A stretch of DNA of 64,000 nucleotides from Euborellia annulipes (taxonomy: Eukaryota > Arthropoda > Insecta > Dermaptera > Anisolabididae): positions 1 to 64,000 of the forward strand of contig JAKCPI010003261.1 in the NCBI GenBank assembly GCA_023213315.1, given 5' to 3'. The notes under the pieces are model-generated. The model did not search any database and was not told where the DNA came from. It was given only the letters and a program-made list of their open reading frames with translations. Positions 60,011 through 64,000 of this stretch are shown here, piece by piece. Positions within the stretch are counted from its first letter, which is position 1, and each line of letters starts with the position of its first letter. The translations under genes and the position numbers were made by a program.

Positions 60011-60360
60011 AAGAGTGTAGAAAATGAGAAATGCAGCTAAGGTATTTTCTTTATTTATTTATTCCGCACGGCTGACGTTTCGGTTCCGTGTTTGAACCAT
60101 CTTCAGAACTGGAGAAAAGTCATTAAGAAAGTGTCATTGTGGATTTTATACATTGTTGAATCAAATTCTTCTATAATAAATATATACACAGCATGCGATG
60201 ACCAGGCACATAAATGAATAAAATTCACTATGACACTTTCATAATGACTTTTCGCCAACTTTGAAGATGGTCCAAACACGGAACCGAAACGTCAACAGTG
60301 CGGAATAAATAAATAAATAAATAAAAAACCTTAGCTGCATTTCTCATTTTCTACCCTCTT
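60011..60360. mobile_element. Foldback element with a GAAAC stem-loop in each arm
   Basis: The arms start AAGAGTGTAGAAAATGAG and end CTCATTTTCTACCCTCTT. Minus motif at 60074-60106: CTGAAGAT, perfect stem GGTTC/GAACC, GAAACGTC. Plus motif at 60261-60293: TTGAAGAT, GGTCC/GGAACC, GAAACGTC. ATAAATAA repeats differ in number between the arms. Confidence 0.85.
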
Positions 60361-60444
60361 AATAAAAAAAATTTTGTGATCAAATGAGATCCGCAGGATG
60401 CGCGCCTGCTTACACTCCAATTGATGTAATTTTCAATTTAAAAA

Positions 60445-60530
60445 AAAATATAATGTTCGATGCACAACTTTTTCTTACCGAAGGGTAAGAAAAAGTGTGT
60501 TGTGCACCAGTCACACCAGATTTGGTTGAA
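60445..60530 (-). mobile_element. HH head hairpin remnant
   Basis: TGCACAACTTTTTCTTACCG and its inverse, then GCACCAGTCACACCAGATTT. Only one outer arm remains. Confidence 0.65.
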
Positions 60531-60756
60531 AAATAATTAATTTTTTTTAAATTAATTATTTTAATTTATTAATATTTATTTAAATTAATTTCAATTTTTA
60601 TAATTTATGTCTTTATTAAGTAGATAACTTCAAAAAACCCTTAATACTGAAGAGAGTTTATTCTCTGGAAGTGGGTTTCTGCATCACACACTAGCCATAG
60701 GTCAACTAGCTACCCAAACATCAAACAACCGGCCCGTTATTGATTAATATACATAT

Positions 60757-60897
60757 ATGGGGTCCAGGCATTCTTATTTAACGCCATTTGGTATCCAAAT
60801 GGCTTAAATAAAATCATCGGACTGCCTGGGGTCCGAACCCGCGACTCTTGGTATACGAGGTTAGCACGCTAACCCTTACACCAAGCCCCGAGGGCCA
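60757..60897 (-). mobile_element. SINE-1 5' half, minus orientation
   Basis: GGGGTCCAGGCATTCTTATT, palindrome arms (GCCATTTGG / CCAAATGGC), GGGGTCCGAACCCGCGAC and the reversed head to CCAAGCCCCGAGGGCC. Confidence 0.8.
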
Positions 60898-61495
60898 ACC
60901 GACCTTTAATGGGTATATAGAAGCGATAAAGTTAGTGTGATGTTCTTAACCACTAATTTATATAGCTTTTTGTTTATTATATTTCAAGATTAATTATTTT
61001 AAGAAAATTAGATAGTAGAAGAGAATCTGATTGCATTTAATAAGTAAGTTTAATTAAATAATCTCTTGATTTTAATATCAACTTGACTCTCTTTGTATTT
61101 AAAAGGGCAATCAAAACAACGATCATTTATAGCAACATCGAACGAAGTAAATAAAAAATTCAATATATTTAAAATAGTAGAATATTTCCTAAAGAACGAG
61201 ATGTATTGATTTTCTTTCCCTTTGATTTATTGATCGAGTAGAAAAAGAGGGAAACTGTGAGTGCAAGTGAGAGAGAAAATAATCAATATTGAACACAAAA
61301 CCGGTTCGCCGTCTGCAAGTCAAACAATCGAGTCTGGCGTGTTTCTGAGAAACAATTAAAAAAGCAATAAAATTAAAATAATATATAAATATATTCCGCG
61401 AACTGAAAACATCGGCTCAATTAGAAAAAAATTGATTTAATATAATAAAATAACTTCTTTATTTCAAACTTACAATTTATATATTTATTTTCTCT
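60898..61495. other. AT-rich stretch, nothing recognised
   Basis: No frame, SINE head or inverted repeat of note. Confidence 0.5.
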
Positions 61496-61520
61496 TCTAT
61501 ACTATTATATAAAAGACAAT

Positions 61521-61521
61521 C

Positions 61522-61603
<82 letters not shown>
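61521..61603. repeat. CTGT microsatellite, about 20 units
   Basis: An uninterrupted CTGT run just inside the 5' end of the Helitron-like element, closing with TTTGTAACG. Confidence 0.97.
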
Positions 61604-61606
<3 letters not shown>

Positions 61607-61865
61607 AACGCATAGACTCCGAAACTACTGGACCGATTTTCATGGAGTTTTTTTTAATGGGTAGGGAATTTTCCGGGGGTGGTTTTAGGCTATCATTATA
61701 TCGAATTAGGGGTAGGGAACCCCCCCTTTTTGGGGGTTATCAATTACCCCATAGCAAAGCATTGGAAAACAGGATCTAACTCGCTTTATGAAAAATATAT
61801 TTATCAAATCTTTAAAATGAAAAATAAAAACTCTTCCTCCCCCTAACAATTCGACATTTGAAAAG

Positions 61866-63300
61866 ATTTTTCCGCTCTGCGCCCCCCCCTAAAATTTTAT
61901 TTTTTTTATTTTTCATTCGATTTTAATAAAATTTAAAATGACGCTTTCTTAGGGTGTAAATAATTGAAAAATGGTATTTTAGACCCCAGAAAGTTCAATC
62001 ACCCCCCTGCCCCCCCCCTAAAATTTTATTTTTTTTATTTTTCATTCGATTTTAATAAAATTTAAAATGACGCTTTCTTAGGGTGTAAATAATTGAAAAA
62101 TGGTATTTTAGACCCCAGAAAGTTCAATCACCCCCCTGCCCCCCCCCCTAAAATTTTATTTTTTTTTTTTTCATTCGATTTTAATAAAATTTAAAATGAC
62201 GCTTTCTTAGGGTGTAAATAATTGAAAAATGGTATTTTAGACATCAGAAAGTTCAATCACCCCTCTGCCCCCCCTGAAATTTATTTTTCATTCGATTTTA
62301 ATAAAATTTAAAATGTTGCTTTCTTAGGGTGTAAATAATTAAAAAATGGTATTTTAGACATCAGAAAGTTCAATCACCCCCCTGCCCCCCCTGAAATTTA
62401 TTTTTTATTCGATTTTAATAAAATTTAAAATGACGCTTTCTTAGGGTGTAAATAATTGAAAAATGGTATTTTAGACATCAGAAAGTTCAATCACCCCCTG
62501 CCCCCCCCTGAAATTTATTTTTCATTCGATTTTAATAAAATTTAAAATGTTGCTTTCTTAGGGTGTAAATAATTGAAAAATGGTATTTTAGACATCAGAA
62601 AGTTCAATCACCCCTCTGCCCCCCTGAAATTTATTTTTCATTCGATTTTAATAAAATTTAAAATGTTGCTTTCTTAGGGTGTAAATAATTAAAAAATGGT
62701 ATTTTAGACATCAGAAAGTTCAATCACCCCCCTGACCCCCCCCTAAAATTTATTTTTTATTCGATTTTAATAAAATTTAAAATGACGCTTTCTTAGGGTG
62801 TAAATAATTGAAAAATGGTATTTTAGACATCAGAAAGTTCAATCACCCCCCCTGCCCCCCCCCTGAAATTTATTTTTCATTCGATTTTAATAAAATTTAA
62901 AATGTTGCTTTCTTAGGGTGTAAATAATTGAAAAATGGTATTTTAGACATCAGAAAGTTCAATCACCCCCCTGACCCCCCTGAAATTTATTTTTCATTCG
63001 ATTTTAATAAAATTTAAAATGTTGCTTTCTTAGGGTGTAAATAATTGAAAAATGGTATTTTAGACATCAGAAAGTTCAATCACCCCCTGCCACCCCCCCC
63101 CCCCCCTGAAATTTATTTTTCATTCGATTTTAATAAAATTTAAAATGACGCTTTCTTAGGGTGTAAATAATTGAAAAATGGTATTTTCGACATCAGAAAG
63201 TTCAATCACCCCCCTGACCCCCCCCTAAAATTTATTTTTTATTCGATTTTAATAAAATTTAAAATGACGCTTCCTTAGGGTGTAAATAATTGAAAAATAT
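61866..63300. repeat. Minisatellite of 12 units, about 117-129 bp each
   Basis: Each unit has a C-run, TTCATTCGATTTTAATAAAA, GCTTTCTTAGGGTGTAAATA, GAAAAATGGTATTTTAGAC and CAGAAAGTTCAATCACCCC. ATTCGATTTTAAT starts fall near 61915, 62044, 62173, 62290, 62407, 62524, 62640, 62759, 62879, 62996, 63122 and 63241. Two subtypes (GACGCTTTC and GTTGCTTTC) recur in mixed order. GAAAAATATATT-ATCAAAT-type sequence brackets the array at 61789 and 63289. Confidence 0.95.
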
Positions 63301-63450
63301 ATTAATCAAATATTTAAAATAAAAAATAAAAACTCTTTTTCATAATTAATTAAAATACATTTATCTGGACAACTCTTAGTCATATCCCGAGACGCCGCCC
63401 GCCAGGGCCAAGCGGGGTAGGGTTGCCGAAGGCAACCCTACCGCAGCTAG

Positions 63451-63755
63451 TACCCTATAAATGAAATATATATAAAAAAGTGATTGTTCATGATCAATCA
63501 CTTCTGATGATGACAAGGAATTGTCGAAATACGTATCAAGTGTTAATTTTTTTAATTAATATAACCATTGAAACAAATAACCTAGTGTTTAATTTGTATA
63601 TTTAATTTTAATTTACAAAATGTTTCAACGGTCGAAAGTTTAAATCTTATTTATTATTTTCATTTCATATAAAATGTTTTTAGAAATTAGAAATGCAGGG
63701 TCTATGCTATATAAAATATTTTGGAAAACAATGAATTTCTTAATCTTTTAATTTT
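63451..63755. other. AT-rich stretch with one solo GAAAC stem-loop
   Basis: An 8-bp hairpin (AGTGATTG / CAATCACT, 63479-63502) directly precedes the motif at 63504-63534: CTGATGAT, perfect stem GACAA/TTGTC, GAAATACGTATC. Confidence 0.6.
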
Positions 63756-63870
63756 TACTTTCTCTTACCTATGTATATATGATATATATATATAGAAAGT
63801 ATTGGATTCATGTCAAAATTCGATGTCGAGATTTTGATGGATCTTCACGTTTTGAGGTCCCCTGAATCCA
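63756..63870 (-). mobile_element. HH repeat 3' end, minus orientation, cut by another HH copy
   Basis: TACTTTCTCTTACCTATG to GAGGTCCCCTGAATCC, where a plus-strand HH head begins. Confidence 0.8.
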
Positions 63871-64000
63871 AAAAAATCTGGTGTGACTGGCGCACAGCAC
63901 ACAACTTTCTCTTACCTTCGGTAATCGAAAGTTGTGTACTGTGCTTGTCACACCAGATTTTTTCGTGTCGAAATATATTTAGTTCCCGACAGTACGGTAC
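63871..64000 (+). mobile_element. HH repeat start, runs off the window
   Basis: Complete head hairpin (left arm GTGACTGGCGCACAGCACAC, centre TCTTACCTTCGGTAATC) and the start of the body at GTGTCGAAATATATTTAG. Confidence 0.85.

Larger units (their letters stand above)
61496..63450 (+). mobile_element. Helitron-like non-autonomous element with internal minisatellite
   Basis: The proposed 5' end is TCTATACTATTATATAAAAG. Then come a CTGT microsatellite, AACGCATAGACTCCGAAACT, a 12-unit minisatellite and the 3' end: GAGACGCCGCCCGCCAGGGC, a perfect 12-bp hairpin (63416-63427 with 63431-63442, loop GAA), GCAG, then CTAG (63447-63450) followed by T. The hairpin plus CTAG-T is the Helitron 3' signature. 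The 5' boundary is less certain because the preceding base is T, not A. No Rep/helicase coding is seen. Confidence 0.8.

Noticed and set aside
61866..63300. Satellite or centromeric array
   Set aside because: Only 12 units, enclosed by Helitron-like ends, so it is an internal minisatellite of a mobile element.

Overview
The window is AT-rich eukaryotic DNA dominated by transposable elements. It carries part of one convincing protein-coding gene, on the minus strand: a receptor tyrosine kinase with insect-type sequence. The kinase, its spliceosomal introns, tRNA-derived SINEs with perfect target-site duplications, a mariner relic, hAT-like MITEs and Helitron-like ends all point to an arthropod, probably an insect. 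A hemipteran is only a guess. There is no bacterial gene organisation, no CRISPR array and no confident rRNA or functional tRNA gene.

Gene layout (minus strand, read right to left). A large exon (12988..10348) encodes a Ser/Thr/Asn-rich, mucin-like ectodomain of about 840 residues and a single transmembrane helix. It is followed by a 39-codon juxtamembrane exon (10000..9884), a 39-codon exon with the WEFPR motif and the glycine loop (9148..9032), and an exon with the catalytic lysine region and alphaC (2679..2493). The rest of the kinase lies left of base 1. The signal peptide and 5' exons lie right of 12988 and were not found. The big exon carries an apparent one-base frameshift in a TTG repeat near 10561-10564, just before the transmembrane segment.

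Repeat layout. Introns and the 51 kb to the right are filled with: (i) a hairpin-headed family of about 650-690 bp (called HH here), about a dozen copies, whose head hairpin occurs in two orientations of its centre; (ii) tRNA-headed SINEs of several families, all with a hairpin just after the tRNA-like head; (iii) foldback elements and solo copies carrying a recurrent stem-loop, CTGANGAW-stem-loop-stem-GAAACGTC, which resembles a hammerhead ribozyme core with one extra base; (iv) two TA-flanked elements with TIRs starting TAGAGGA; (v) hAT-like MITEs with 8-bp duplications; (vi) a Helitron-like element of about 1.95 kb with a 12-unit minisatellite, plus a second 3' end sharing its pre-terminal module but not its hairpin; (vii) an internally deleted mariner. 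Several stretches show insertions nested two or three deep (50715-51774, 53089-55180, 39886-40545).

The best candidates for something undescribed are the recurrent hammerhead-like stem-loop, the two-orientation head hairpin of HH, and the co-varying SINE hairpins. All were read by eye and need computational confirmation.
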